Positions 1 to 13,167 of a DNA stretch of 41,254 nucleotides are shown in pieces. The notes beneath the pieces were generated by a model. It saw nothing but the letters and a program-made list of their open reading frames with translations. It ran no database searches and had not been told where the DNA came from. Origin of the DNA: Tubiluchus corallicola (taxonomy: Eukaryota > Priapulida > Priapulimorpha > Priapulimorphida > Tubiluchidae). Made by a program: the position numbers and the translations under genes. Every line of letters begins with the position of its first letter. The stretch's first letter is position 1. The DNA is taken from NCBI GenBank assembly GCA_030141605.1, contig JAQGDQ010000183.1, forward strand, positions 126,001 to 167,254, given 5' to 3'.

Positions 1-468
1 ATTTTTAGTGTTTTTTAAACAGTTTCTTAATAATTTGATGCTAGAATATAAAAGTCCAATATATTTAGCATTAGTTTTTACAAAACACAAAAATTTGACA
101 GTTGACCAAACTTTTAGGTCATTCTAGTTTGAAACATCATAATTTGGTCTTAACTATGCCGACTTATGGATGGTTTTGGTTTGCAAGCACACACATTATA
201 ATAATATAGACAAAGATTTTAAGAGCGTCCCCTATTTCCAATTTACTAACCTGGTAACCCTATGCATCACGCATTACGGACTGTGCATTACACACACATG
301 GAAACACTTTCACATGTTTAAATACCAAACCGTTGTGTATGCATTACGGGTCATGCATCACACATACGCGGAGTTGTATCTCTTATCACTGGTGTGAATG
401 TCACCACACACTGCAGAAAGTTTTCAGTAAAAAGGTTTTACTTCCGAGTACGGCTTCAACATTCTTAC
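1..468 (-). other. ACSS3 intron 8 (partial)
   Basis: AT-rich intron sequence. The words GCATTACG and CATCAC recur at 263-355, but no coding sequence or bounded repeat is visible. Confidence 0.6.
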
Positions 469-668
469 CATTGTAACCCGGCACTGGCATGCCCGACACT
501 CCGTGGGGAGGATTGAGACTGTTCTTCAAGCCGACACAACTAGCGGTGATGGCCCACGCTGTCTCCGTTTGCCACCAGTTGTCCAAGACCGGCACCCCGA
601 ATGCCCACTTTCCCCAGTTCAACGTCTCGTTGTCGCAATGCTCGCCGGCTACGAAGAGATACCGAAAT
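469..668 (-). CDS. ACSS3: ACSS3 exon 8 (WWQTE motif)
   Basis: 200 nt. Acceptor TTTTCAG|A; the first base completes Lys443. Then 66 residues follow ([42 protein letters not shown]), ending one base into the next codon at donor AATG|GTAAGA. WWQTE is the conserved adenylate-binding motif. The next exons are outside the window. Confidence 0.94.
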
Positions 669-3600
669 CTGAAAAGAGGTTATGATTACGAAAGGAATGG
701 ATACATCAGACATTAAATGCACAAATTTAATTTTGCGAAGAAGTTAAATAAAAAACGGACGATTGTGTAAACACGAGTTCAGAATGAACAATGCCCTAAA
801 ATACTGAAAACTACAATAGCTTTTTTTAAATCAAGGCTTAGATTAAATAATAATTACCTCGGATACTCAAATTTTGTTAAACTTTGAAAGCTACGCACGG
901 CTCAGTGAATCTACTAAGATTGGCAGCGGGGCCTTTTTGTCACATTCGCGTGGCCAACAAATAAAAGGCGGTACCGTGATAACCATGATCATGAATTGCA
1001 GTTTTAGTTTTTGACGTAATACGACGTAGAACCCATTTTCGTGACATCACGAATCTAAACAGTAACACCTATACAAACGTGCTTGACGCGCAAGGAAAGA
1101 TGCCTGCCATTGCACAAACTGTGGTTAGTTTCTGACGTAAGCAATAGCTGTGTTCGGTTGCCGTTAATTAACTTTCTAAGCTAATTATTCAAATATAAGG
1201 ACCAATTGCTTTTATAGGCAAAAAATGTATATTGTGGACAGTAAATTAAAATGAGATGGAGTCTAAACAATCGTCCAGTCTTCCTTTAATAATGATGTAT
1301 TGCTAACTGACAAACGTTAGTGTAAGACAAACTGTTTTGTTTGACATTAGTGTAAGATAAAGTTTTTGAAGGTGAAGCCATTTATCAATCAGAATTTTAA
1401 CAAAGAAACTACCAGGCAACAACACAAAGATGAAGACATTCGAAACATGTTCCGAAGACATTCGAAACACTAAAAATGTTATGGCGCTTTCAGACTAGAG
1501 AGTTTTCTTGCTAAGCTAACTTGCCGCGTAACTCACAAGTGTGTTCAGACTATAGACAAAAATTTGCTTTGAGTTACTCTCCAATAGTAAGCACGAGCTC
1601 GCACTCAATTCTCTATTTGCTGCGAGAATTATCGAGAGTAACTAACCGAGGCATTCACACTAGACAGTAACCTCACACGTAAAAAATCAATTTGCAGCAA
1701 CCGTCGGAGAGTAACTTGCAGACAGTAACTCACAAAGCAGTTTGCACTTGCAACTTCACTGTCAGAGAGAAAACTCACGACAGAAATTCCCTAAGTTTGA
1801 AAGTGCCAATAGATAATAATTTTTTAATGCTTCCAGAAAATTTAGCAAATTATTTTACATTCGCAAGTAAGACCAACACTAGTCGTTAAGCTCCACCTGG
1901 TTAAGGTAACAGAAAACTTTTATCCATTTCCAAATATGCCGAGGCACTACCTCTCCAAAACTTTAACACACACTATCCAGGCGAAACTATTTTCTTAAAA
2001 ATGTATTAATCAAAATAAAGCAGACACATAATAGTGAAAAAAAATTATGCCCAAATTTTTATAAGGACATTTTTTGGTGTGAAACAACTCTAGGATGCTG
2101 GCCACTGCTTCACTGTTTTAAAAACTACGGTAATTAACTTGCAGTGTTGCGCAAGCCTTCTACGAGAAAAAAATTTACATAATAAGCCTTTTCACAGTTC
2201 CAGTGATTGATGATGATCGTGAAAAGGTCAAAGGTTAAGTGTACAAGACAACACATTTGTGTACACTCGACAATGCCTAGCAGCCCAAGGTATTGTAATA
2301 TTAACAGTTTTAACAGCTAGCTAGAACCTTACCTAGTTCATTTTTTATTGCTCCCAAGCAAGATCCTGCTAGTAAATCACTCTACATGCAGACATAAGCA
2401 TAATTAAGTAAATACCACGTAAAACAACTGAAAGCACTGAACTGATGTTTTGATTTACCCACACATCACGTGACGATTGTAGTTGAGACGAGTTTGGTGT
2501 GGTAAACTTAACCTTTGACCTACAGCAACTCCGCGTGCGCACAACGAAACTACAAAAAGGCTTATTGAACTTTTAAAAACATAAAATTGTCTCAGCTCAG
2601 GTGCAGTATGGCATAAACCAGTTGACAACAAACAAGCAACAACATGAGTACTACTTTATAATTATCACATGCGGCCAAACTAAACATTAAAATTATTAAT
2701 ATCAACTTACAATACCATCAATACAACTTAGGCAAGCATCAAACAAATTGCAAAACAAACAATAAAAAGACCAGCTTTCTATTCCACAATAACAACATAA
2801 TGATGAAATTAATACATAGTTATTTGACAAATTTGTAAAAAAGGCGGAAACTGCAACCGGATAGGAACCATGCACTTCACCAGAAGAGGCATGGAGCAAA
2901 GTCTTACCATAAGAAGGTTTGCGATATCACTAGTAATAACATTCATACTCTTTCTCAAGCGTACCTGCTACCTTGCAGGAAGTTATACACTTTTTGCAAA
3001 TTCAAATCCTGCATACCTTTGAAGTATGTTATTAAACATGACAATATAATTAGTCAGATAACATTAGACATTGTTTGTTAAGGTCTGTTCTCAGTTGCTT
3101 AACAGAGTTAACTTAAATGTAAAATACAAAAACATACAGAAAATCTATGAAAATTGACTGATAATGTTAAATTAATATCATTACCAGGTAAAGGAAATCA
3201 AGCAGGAAGTCGGGCAAATTGTAACACATACAGAGTTAGGGAGCTTTCAAACTGGCGAGTTTTCGGGCGAAGTTAACTTATCAAGTAACTCGCAAGCTTG
3301 TTCAGACTAGACAGCAAAACTTGCCGCGAGTTACTCTCCATGGCGAAACAAGAGTTAACACTCACTTCTCTATTCACTGTGAGAAGTGTCGAGAGTAACT
3401 CGTCGAGGAAGACGGTAACTCGCAGCAACTGTCACTGAATTCGCAATAACTTGCCGACAGTAACTCGCAAAGCAGTTCACACTTGCGTGTTTACTGTCAG
3501 AGAGAAAACTTGCGACAGAAAACTCCCTAGTTTGAACATGCCGACAACGAAAAAGAAGAAGAACACAAAACAGGCTCAATTTACTTCACAAAGTTTCACG

Positions 3601-6600
3601 CAAATATGTTTCTCAGATGAGCCGAGAAAAATGCAAGACAGTTTAGGTAAAAAAAAAAGCAAGACAATCTCCTAACAATCAACACATCTCTAAAAGAGGC
3701 ACCTGGCAACCCTACGAGCCTGTACTAGTGTTATAAATCATGAAATCTACAGTACTAAAGCATCTTGAATGCTAATCCATTCGTTTAGCCAAAAAGGGTT
3801 ACCGGATGGTCAAGAACGGAATTAAAAAAACTTAGGTGTTCTTTTAGCTTGCATGTCACCTAGCTCCTGTTTCCATGGCGACAACAATCGTATTTCAAAT
3901 TTGAGAGCAACGTACTGCCAAAAATTTATGCACAACTTTTATTTTTTCATTAATTTTTTTACTGTTTTTGTTTACCCATACAATGTTTATTATTTTTTTT
4001 TAAAATTACCTGAAAACTCAGCTTCATTGGGTATTAGTCAGTAGGGGTGAGCATAAAACATTAGAATTCAACGTTCAAATTTGATTAGCAGGGGCTTTTT
4101 TTAAACCTAAAATTATGTATTCGAATAATCGATCACTTCAAATATAAACGTTCTGTATCGTTAAAACATTTCAAACATCGTCAACGTGGCGAGACTTCTG
4201 TGCACAATTTTTAAACAAGTTATTAGTATTTTTACTGCAGGACAAAATCGACTAATATGCACGACCTTTGCGAGACGGCCTTTTATAAAGCGAATTTGAA
4301 TTTGATTCGGATTCAAAGTCCTGAAGTTCGGTTTTGATTTGAGTTCGAAAGTCACAAATTCTCCTTCACGATTGGAATTCTCCTTCAGACAAAGAATGCT
4401 TGCCCCTACCTGCCAGTGTTTAAGTTGGTATCGACCACGTAGCTTAGTGTATCATTGCTACGCAGATGGCATCCCCATCTAGCGGTAAAAAAGGCACAAG
4501 CTGTTAAGCTTATTTCACAACACCATTTTGCAGAAAATGACGTAAAACAATAAGCCTATAAGCCTTCTAGATGCTTTAGTAGTGTGTCAGTTTGCAACCA
4601 AGGTTTTGGGTAATGAAAATGTACGGACAAAACAGCACATGGATCCACCTTTGATAAAGTTCAGAATTGAGTATAACGGGCCGCCAATCACGACAAAAAA
4701 TCATACAATAGCATAGAATAACATTAAATGTTAAAACAGTTTTTGTTCTAAATGCAAGCAGACCTGCCACAGAGCAAGCTTTTATGACACCAACCAGTAC
4801 AGAGCAGGAAAAAGGACGAAAGTAACTACAACTAGATAGACTAGCACTTGAAGCATTAACGAGAAAGTGACTTTGAGTGGCGTTAGAAAGTTTGAAGGAG
4901 TTCACCAACCACCTCTGTCAAATCCAGCTACCTACTTGTACAGCGTGTAGCGTCTACCAAAAACTATTTCGGGATCATCTTGTCGAACGGCTCGTAGTGC
5001 CGTCGGGGCGATAAACAGCGCCGACACCTCGTGATCGTGAATTACTCGGAACAAGCTGCCCGCGTTCGGCGTCCCGACCGGCTTGCCCTGCAAGAGAAGG
5101 AAATCGGCTCAGGGTAAAGTCAACTACGACGCTTACTTGTTCAGAACGTGATGTCTGCCGCGGAGAAATTCCGGATCCGCCGTACGTAGACCTCGCAGTG
5201 TGGTCGGGTCGGACAGGGCCGCAACGATATTGTGTTCGTGTATAACACGAAACATGGCACCGGCATTAGGAGTGGAAACGGCATTACCCTGAAAGTAAAA
5301 TTAGTACAACGAAACAAAATGATTCAGTTTAAATTGTCAATATAAGAGCTCTGCACGAGAAATGGTCTCTGTTGTCAAAAAAATTATAAATGCAGGGCCA
5401 TCTTAACAGCATTATAAGCCTCTGGGCAAAGCAGTGCACTGAGATCCCTATCAGTGCTTAAAGTGCACCGGGTCTGTCAGGGTCGCAGACCCAAAACCTA
5501 AATTTACTGACCCTGCACCTAAAGAAAAAACAATGTATCGCCCAGTTCACATATTTAGCTTTCTCACCATTTAATTACCTATAAGCATATCCGTAACACG
5601 TTAGTAGCACAATTTCCATCTTTCACTCAACAAAATTGAATTGTAGACGATAACAATGTGTACCTCACTTTTGTTGCAATTTTTCAGGAAAAAGCACGTT
5701 TCTTGATAAGTTATGCACAAGTAGTATAACGACTTAACTCTTTTTATCACCTAGTAACTTAGTTGTAATAAAATTTAGCTCTAATCAGGTGGCATGAGTG
5801 GCGCGATTGTCTTTGACAGAAGTAAATCAACATGTAAATTAGAGCTCGCGCACCTTGCTGTATTTTGTTTGCTCACTGATTCCTCGCGGTTAAACAGTTT
5901 GAGTAGGCCAAGACAGCTAGTGGATGAAAATTACTTAATTCCCTGATTAAAGAGCAATTGCTGTTTTTGAATTAAGACCTAAATTTTGTACCCTTGAAGA
6001 CGAAAAACCGTTGAGAAATTGCTTACTAAACTGACGTTTTTTCTACCATTAAAGGTCTCAAAAGCCTAAAATCAAGGACAATATAAGCCCCAATGGGGAA
6101 CCTTATAGTGCTCTCCAAGACCTTCTAGCTGTTTCTTGTTCTGTTCTAGCACTAGTCCCTACCTCTCCCCAGAGGTCCCCTACTAGTCCCTAGTCACAAC
6201 CAGTCACAGGAATAAAAATGTAAATGATTGGTAAAATGAAACAAAATTATATTTATTGTATTGGTATACAGTATTGGTATTTACACAAATTCAGTGTTTA
6301 AACATTAAAGAGCATGCAGTACAGCAAAGATTAATCAACACAAACGTTTTAACAGTACAAAATGAGTCTTGAGAAACACAAAAATTTTAACATATAAATG
6401 ATACTCTATTGGTAAACCATACAGATGGAAATGGTGCCGTATGAAATTTCTATGAATTATTTATTATTAATCAAGTATTCAACAAAAAAAATTGCTTAAT
6501 TTGCTTAACGTCAGCGGTCTTCAGAAAGTCATCTTCCGTACGAATGAGTGGAAGCCAGGTCAAACGCTAGTGGTCTTCGAAAAGTCATCTTCCATACGAA

Positions 6601-9600
6601 TGAGTGGAACCCAGTTCAAATGCTAGTGGTCTTCAGAAAGTCATGTTCCGTACGAATGAGTGGAAGCCAGTTCAAATGCTAGTGGTCTTCAGAAAGTCAT
6701 CTTCCATACGAATGAGTGAAAGCCAGTTCAAACGCTAGTGGTCTTCAGAAAGTCATCTTCCATACGAATGAGTGGAACCCAGTTCAAATGCTAGTGATCT
6801 TCAGAAAGTCATCTTCCATACGAATGAGTGGAACCCAGTTCAAATGCTAGTGGTCTTCAGAAAGTCATCTTCCACACGAATGAGTGGAAGCCAGTTCAAA
6901 CACTAGTGGTCTTCAGAAAGTCATCTTCCATACAAATGAGTGGAAGCCAGTTCAAACACTAGAGGTCTTCAGAAAGTCATCTTCCATACGAATGAGTGGA
7001 AGCCAGTTCAAACTCTAGTGGTCTTCAGAAAGTCATCTTCCATACGAATGAGTGGAAGCCAGTTCAAACTCTAGTGGTCTTCAGAAAGTCATCTTCCATA
7101 CGAATGAGTGGAAGCCAGTTCAAATGCTAGTGGTCTTCAGAAAGTCATTTTCCGTACGAATGAGTGGAAGTCAGTTCAAACACTAGTAGTCTTCAGAAAG
7201 TCATCTTCCATACAAATGAGTGGAAGCCAGTTCAAACGCTAGTGGTCTTCAGAAAGTCATCTTCCATACGAATGAGTGGAAGCCAGTTCAAATGCTAATG
7301 GTCTTCAGAAAGTCATCTTCCATACAAATGAGCGGAAGCCAGGTCTAATGCTAGTCGTCTTCAGAAAGTCATTTTCCGTACGAATGAGTGGAAGTCAGTT
7401 TAAACGCTAGTGGTCTTCAGAAAGTCATCTTCCATACACATGAGTGAAAGCCAGTTCAAACGCTAGTGGTCTTCAGAAAGTCATCTTCCGTATGAATGAG
7501 TGGAAGCCAGTTCAAATGCTAGTGGTCTTCAGAAAGTCATCTTCTATACACATGAGTGGAAGCCAGTTCAAACGCTACTGCCTCATTCTGCTAGGAAGCT
7601 GATTTTTTATAAGTTTCAGTCTTCAAAATGAACATTGTCCTACACAGAGCCTTAAATCAGAGACAAATGCCAATGTCTGCTCGTAACCTTAGACCTTAGT
7701 CCTTCCTGCGCATTGATGCACATTGGGCAGATAGCATTTTCCACTGAGTTCTATCGGCGGCTTCGTTCTCTACGTTTTCCCAACGTCTGTTGACAGCTCG
7801 AAGGTCTTCTTTGAAGGATCTGCGCCACGTTGTTTTTGGCCGACCTCTTTTTCGTTTCCCACCAGGTGGTTCCCACTGTACTGCTGTTTTGGCGTAGCGA
7901 CTTTCTGATAGACGGAGAATATGTCCACCCAGTTTCATTCTTCTCTCTGTAACTATATCTTGTAACCGCAATGACTGCGCTCGTTGAAGAACTTCTACAT
8001 TGGTGACATGGTCGCGGTAGGAGATTTTTAGTATCTTTCGAAGGCATTTTTGGTGGAAGACGTTCAGTTTCTTTGATAACTCCGCTGTGACTTTCCAGGT
8101 TTCGCTGGCATAGAGAGCCGTTGGCAGCACAATGGCGTTGTACAGACGAAGTTTGATTTTCATGTCAATTTTCTTGCTTGTCCAGATTTTTCCCATCTTC
8201 CTAAATACTGCTGTTGCTTTGCCAATTCTCCCCCTGATGTCATTTTCTGTACCAGATATGAAAAACTGGTAACGTTCTTAACCATTTGGCCTCCCACTGT
8301 TATATGTACATCATTCTGTTGGTTTGTCCACACTTTCAAAACTTTGGTCTTTTCTTGACTAATTCTCAATCCAATTTTTCCCACTACTTCTTCCATACTT
8401 GTGGTCAGTTGTTGCAGGCTTTCTTTTGATGTTTCCAGAAGAGCTATATCGTCAGCAAAGTCCAGATCTGCCAATCGTTGTTGTTGTTTCCATTGCATTC
8501 CTAGATCTTTACCATCAACCGCCTTGTTCATGATGAAATCAATCGTCAGTAGGAACAGGAATGGCGACATAATGCAACCTTGCTTAACTCCAGTTTCGAT
8601 GGTGAAATACTCGGTGTTTCCCTCTTGTGTTCTTATACAACAGCCGCTGTTTTGGTAAAAGTTCTGGATGGTTGAAATGAATTTCTGTGGGAAACCATAC
8701 AGAGAAGCAATTTTCCATAGAGACTGCCTGTGAACAGAGTCAAAAGCCTTCTTGAAATCAATAAAATTGATTAATAAGGGCTGTTGGAATTCCATACATT
8801 GCTCAATGATGTTTCTGAGAGTGAATATCTGTTCACAGCATGATCTTCCTTTTCTAAATCCAGCTTGTTGTTCTCTTAGTCTTATATCAACAGCATCTCT
8901 CAACCGATCTAGCAGCACTATACTCAGGACTTTTCCAGGTATTGACATCAGAGTTATTCCTCTCCAATTGTTGCAATCTGTCAGGTTCCCTTTTTTAGGC
9001 AACTTCACGATGACTCCATTTCTCCAATCTTCGGGGACCTTTTGTTGTTCCCAGCAGCTGTTCAGGAGCTTTGTCATTGATCGTGTTATCCCTTTATTAC
9101 CGTGTTTCAGGAGCTCAGCTGTTATTTGGTCCTCTCCAGCTGCTTTGTTGTTCTTTAGTTTTTTGATGGCAGTTTCGACTTCCAGTTCACTGATGTTGTC
9201 CAATCTTACATCTAGCTGTTGTTGTCCAATTTCATTCTCAAAATTGAATAATGTTGTTGGGTTTGGCTGGTTGAGAACTTCCTTGAAGTGTTCCACCCAT
9301 CGTGCGTTTTGCTGTTCTGTTGTTGTGAGAGTCACACCACTTTTGTTCTTGACTGGCACAGCTGGGGTGCCTCCTGTTCCCGTTAGATCTTTAACAATTC
9401 TGTAGAGAGTCTTGGTATCATTATGGCTGGCTGCTAACTGTGCTTCTTCACCCTTCTTTTCAAACCATTCGTTCTTGTCCCTCCTGCAACGTCTTTTTAC
9501 TGCTCTATCTGCCAGTTGGTACTGCTCATTGGCTTGACTCCTGCTTTCTGGTGTTTTTGCTTGGTCTTTCATTTGCTTAGTCTTCTTTCTTTCATCAATT

Positions 9601-12600
9601 AATTCCCAAGTTTTTTCTTGTATCCACATTTCTTTTCTGTTACCCCTTCTTCTGCCGATCTGTTCATCTGCAACTGCTGTTACTGCTTCTTTGAATATTT
9701 TCCACTGTTCTTCAATATCGTTGGCTTGTAGTAGTGGTTCAAATTTGTTGCTAAGTGCAAGTTCAAAACTCCTTGCTTTTTGTTGGTCTTTCAGGTTTTC
9801 AACCGCAAAAGGTCTTGTGATTTTTGGCTTTTATGTGATTTTATTGGCTATTTTATGATCTAAATTGCTACAGAAACAGACAGAAACAAACAAACAAATC
9901 TACTGCTCGTAACACAATAACAAATATGTATAGTTTGGTATAGTATAGTATTTTTTTTATTTATTCACAGCATAGTGAAGATTAGCATGAGCCCCTATGC
10001 GTGTGGTGTCCCCGGGCAACTGCCTAGCATGCCCATGCATTAAGACGGCCCTGTATAAATGCTGGTTTTGCCAGGTTAAAAATTCAAACGGTATATTGTA
10101 GTATGCTAAATAAATGCAAGTAAAAAAATTAAACGAAATGAATTCAATCAAATAGAGACTCAATTCGAATTCGCTTTCTGGTAGAGCATGCTCTTCCCAA
10201 GCAAAGAGGTACACTGCCAAAATCTCCAGAGCAAAAAAAAAAACTCTCCAGAGCAGGTATTGAACCTGGAGGTCACTCATCCATTCACTGACCAGACTAG
10301 GCATTGCTTAATTTGGTTGTGGAGCACATACCATCACCACTTCCAGTTCATCTATTTATTGAGCCTAGATGTCACAAGACATTCACAAAAAGAATACGAG
10401 CGGGACCACTCGGCCATGAACACCATCACATTACTGTTACAAAAGTAGAAACATCTGTTAGTGGTAAAAATACCAGGCACACTCACTCGAATCATATTAC
10501 TTTACTATGAAATGCTACAGTTTCCATAACTTACTTCATATAAAACAGACGTGTTGCATGTCAGCAGTGGAGCATAGCAGATGTAGGAATGACCCACGAC
10601 CCACCCAAGGTCGGACGCGGCCCACCAGACCTCGTGCGGGTTGATGCCGTAAATCGCTTTCATGCTCCAGTTTAAGACCACCGCGTGTCCACCACTAGGG
10701 CGCACCACTGCCTAAATTAAATATACAAATGCAGAAAATATCATTTATGCCAAAGCATGCATCAAACTTTTTTGAAAAAAAAATCATTCATTTTTGTAAC
10801 TCTTAAACCGAAATCATGACTCGCTTAAGAAATTTTCACAGCAGAAGTGCGCACCTTTGGTAATCCAGTAGTTCCAGAAGTGTACAATATGTAGATGGGG
10901 TCGGTGGACGGTATGGGAACACAATCGTGACTGCGAGCTGTGTACATTTCTTCATCCCAGTTTACGTCTCTACCTGGATGCAGTCGGGCATCTTCCTAAA
11001 ATTGAATAACAAATCGGGTTACCATCACAATTAACAGCTTTGCTAGGCTAGCTAGGATCCTAAAACTGAATAACAAGTAAGACTGATGATGATCGTGAAA
11101 AGGTCAAAGGTTAAGTGTACCAGACAACGCATTTGTGTACTCGTGACAGTACCTCGCAGCCCAAGCTGTAGTAATATTAGCACTTTCCTTAGCTAGTTTA
11201 TTTTTTCTTGTTTCCAAGCAAAATCCTGCAAGTAAATCACTCTACACAGAGACTAATGTGTAAAATAAGTAAAGCCCACGTACAGTCCACATATGCTATC
11301 TAAGAAAGTTCATGTGTTCAAATACCAATTAAGATATCTAAATTATGTTAAAGTTAAAGTTAGTGTACAGAACAATGTGAAGAATACAACGGGAAACAAT
11401 GCATTTTAGCAAACTGCACTGAATCTATTTTGATGGCTCAAAATGCTGCCGCACTTTCTCTGTATGAAATGGGGACCAATTTGCTCTCTTGGCATTCTTC
11501 TGCTTCCAAGAATCACTTCCTTACCAGGTCACATCAAAAGTCAATCCTAATTTCTCACCACAAGAAACCAAAATTAAGAGAAAGAACAAGTCACTCCACA
11601 TCATGGGTCTGTTTTACTGTTATTACTTAAAGATAGAAAAATATAACAAAGAAATAACTGTCTATAAAGTGTAAAGTTTATTTATACTACTGCTGTATAG
11701 AAATTTTCAGGTGCGGTGGTAGGCGTCATTCACTATAAAACTATGACATAACTGGGAGACTTCATGACTTTTTGTAAACACATCATGGCTTTCCATAAAC
11801 ACGCACTGCTTAAACTAATTCAAACTTCTGCAGCTTATCTAACATTCATGCGAAAAATATTACAAGATTAGCTATCTAATTTTTTGTAAGGACTTGTTAT
11901 ACTTCTTACGGAAATTGACAAGTGTGTTCCTTTTCTTCAGCTATTAAATGACATCATTGGTGGAAGAACTGGTGTTCAAAATGGAGGTGCGCAAGGGTGA
12001 AATGATCAGGATTCTAATGTGATGTTACTGATTGCATGAGATGATCTCGCAGTTTTATTATTAAATCCTTCTAACATTTTTTTGCAAACACTGAAATAAG
12101 TCAAACTTCCCAGCAGGATTGGCTTTTCCTTTAATCAGTAATTAAGTAGTAATTTAGAAATAATGAAGTTGAACTCAAATCAAAATGTATTCAACTCCTG
12201 CTGTTGATTAATAGCATTATTAACCCAAAGTGTTTTTATCATTTCATAACAATTTTGACTTGTATTTCACATAAAATCTAAATGCAATTTTTAGTTTAAT
12301 CAAGATTGACCTTATTTTGTTGCCCGCTAATTAAATTACATACATGTATATTCTTTTCTCTGGATTATATAGAAAATACTATATAATTTATATATAAAAA
12401 TTACTAATGTTTCCTAAAATTAAACTGATAACATTAATGCCCACCAGTGTCTAAAAAATCTTTTTATTTATATTCGGTAAAGGAGAGCAGACCAGGTGAC
12501 TTTATAGTCTTTTCGCTGTCCTTTCTCTAGTTCTAGATCTATATATTTTAATCATTTTTCAAGATTTATTAGAGATTCTTTTATTAATCATGTTTTATTG

Positions 12601-13097
12601 TAACACTATAGAGATAAATAAATTGAAATTGAATTGAAAAAAGTAATTACACTTGGTTAGCAAAATCTATACAATTTGCTGATTGTCAGCAGAACATAAA
12701 TCATATTTCAATAAGGGAAATCTCCTACCATTTGTGGACGGTTTAATATAATGCACTTGTCTGGCTTGTGATCGCACATGTCAACGGCGTCGTCTAGGAT
12801 GGTTTTGTAATCCACCAAGCGTCCGGGTTCGATGCCGCAGTTTGCCGACAAAACAACTGCAGGCTAAAATGAAAAATAACAATAGCTTGCATAGTGCACT
12901 AAGATTTTCATTTATGCATCTCATACAGTAAGTGCTGCAATAATTTTAGTAGTAGTAGTGGTATTGGTGGTGTTGGTGTTGGTGGTGGTGGTAGTGGTAG
13001 TGGTGGTGGTGTTGGTATTAGAGGTGGTGGTGGTGGTGCTGGTGGTGGTAGTGGTAGTAGTAGCAGCAGTAGCAGTAGCAGTAGCAGTAGCAGCAGC

Positions 13098-13167
<70 letters not shown>

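Larger units (their letters stand above)
5289..10534 (-). other. ACSS3 intron 6, repeat-loaded
   Basis: 5246-bp intron (to exon 7A) holding a 56-bp minisatellite, a LINE, a split MITE of the CAGGGCC family, a hAT MITE fragment and a SINE-like repeat. Position 5393 begins another CAGGGCCATCTTAA end. Nothing recognisable is seen at about 5450-6500. Confidence 0.7.

Noticed and set aside
3451-3675. 74-residue ORF
   Set aside because: Lies across a MITE right end and adjacent A-rich DNA.
6507-7580. CRISPR-like array
   Set aside because: The whole 56-bp unit repeats with point differences; there are no unique spacers, and this is animal DNA. It is a minisatellite.
8752-9405. 217-residue plus-strand ORF
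   Set aside because: Antisense shadow of the LINE reverse transcriptase.
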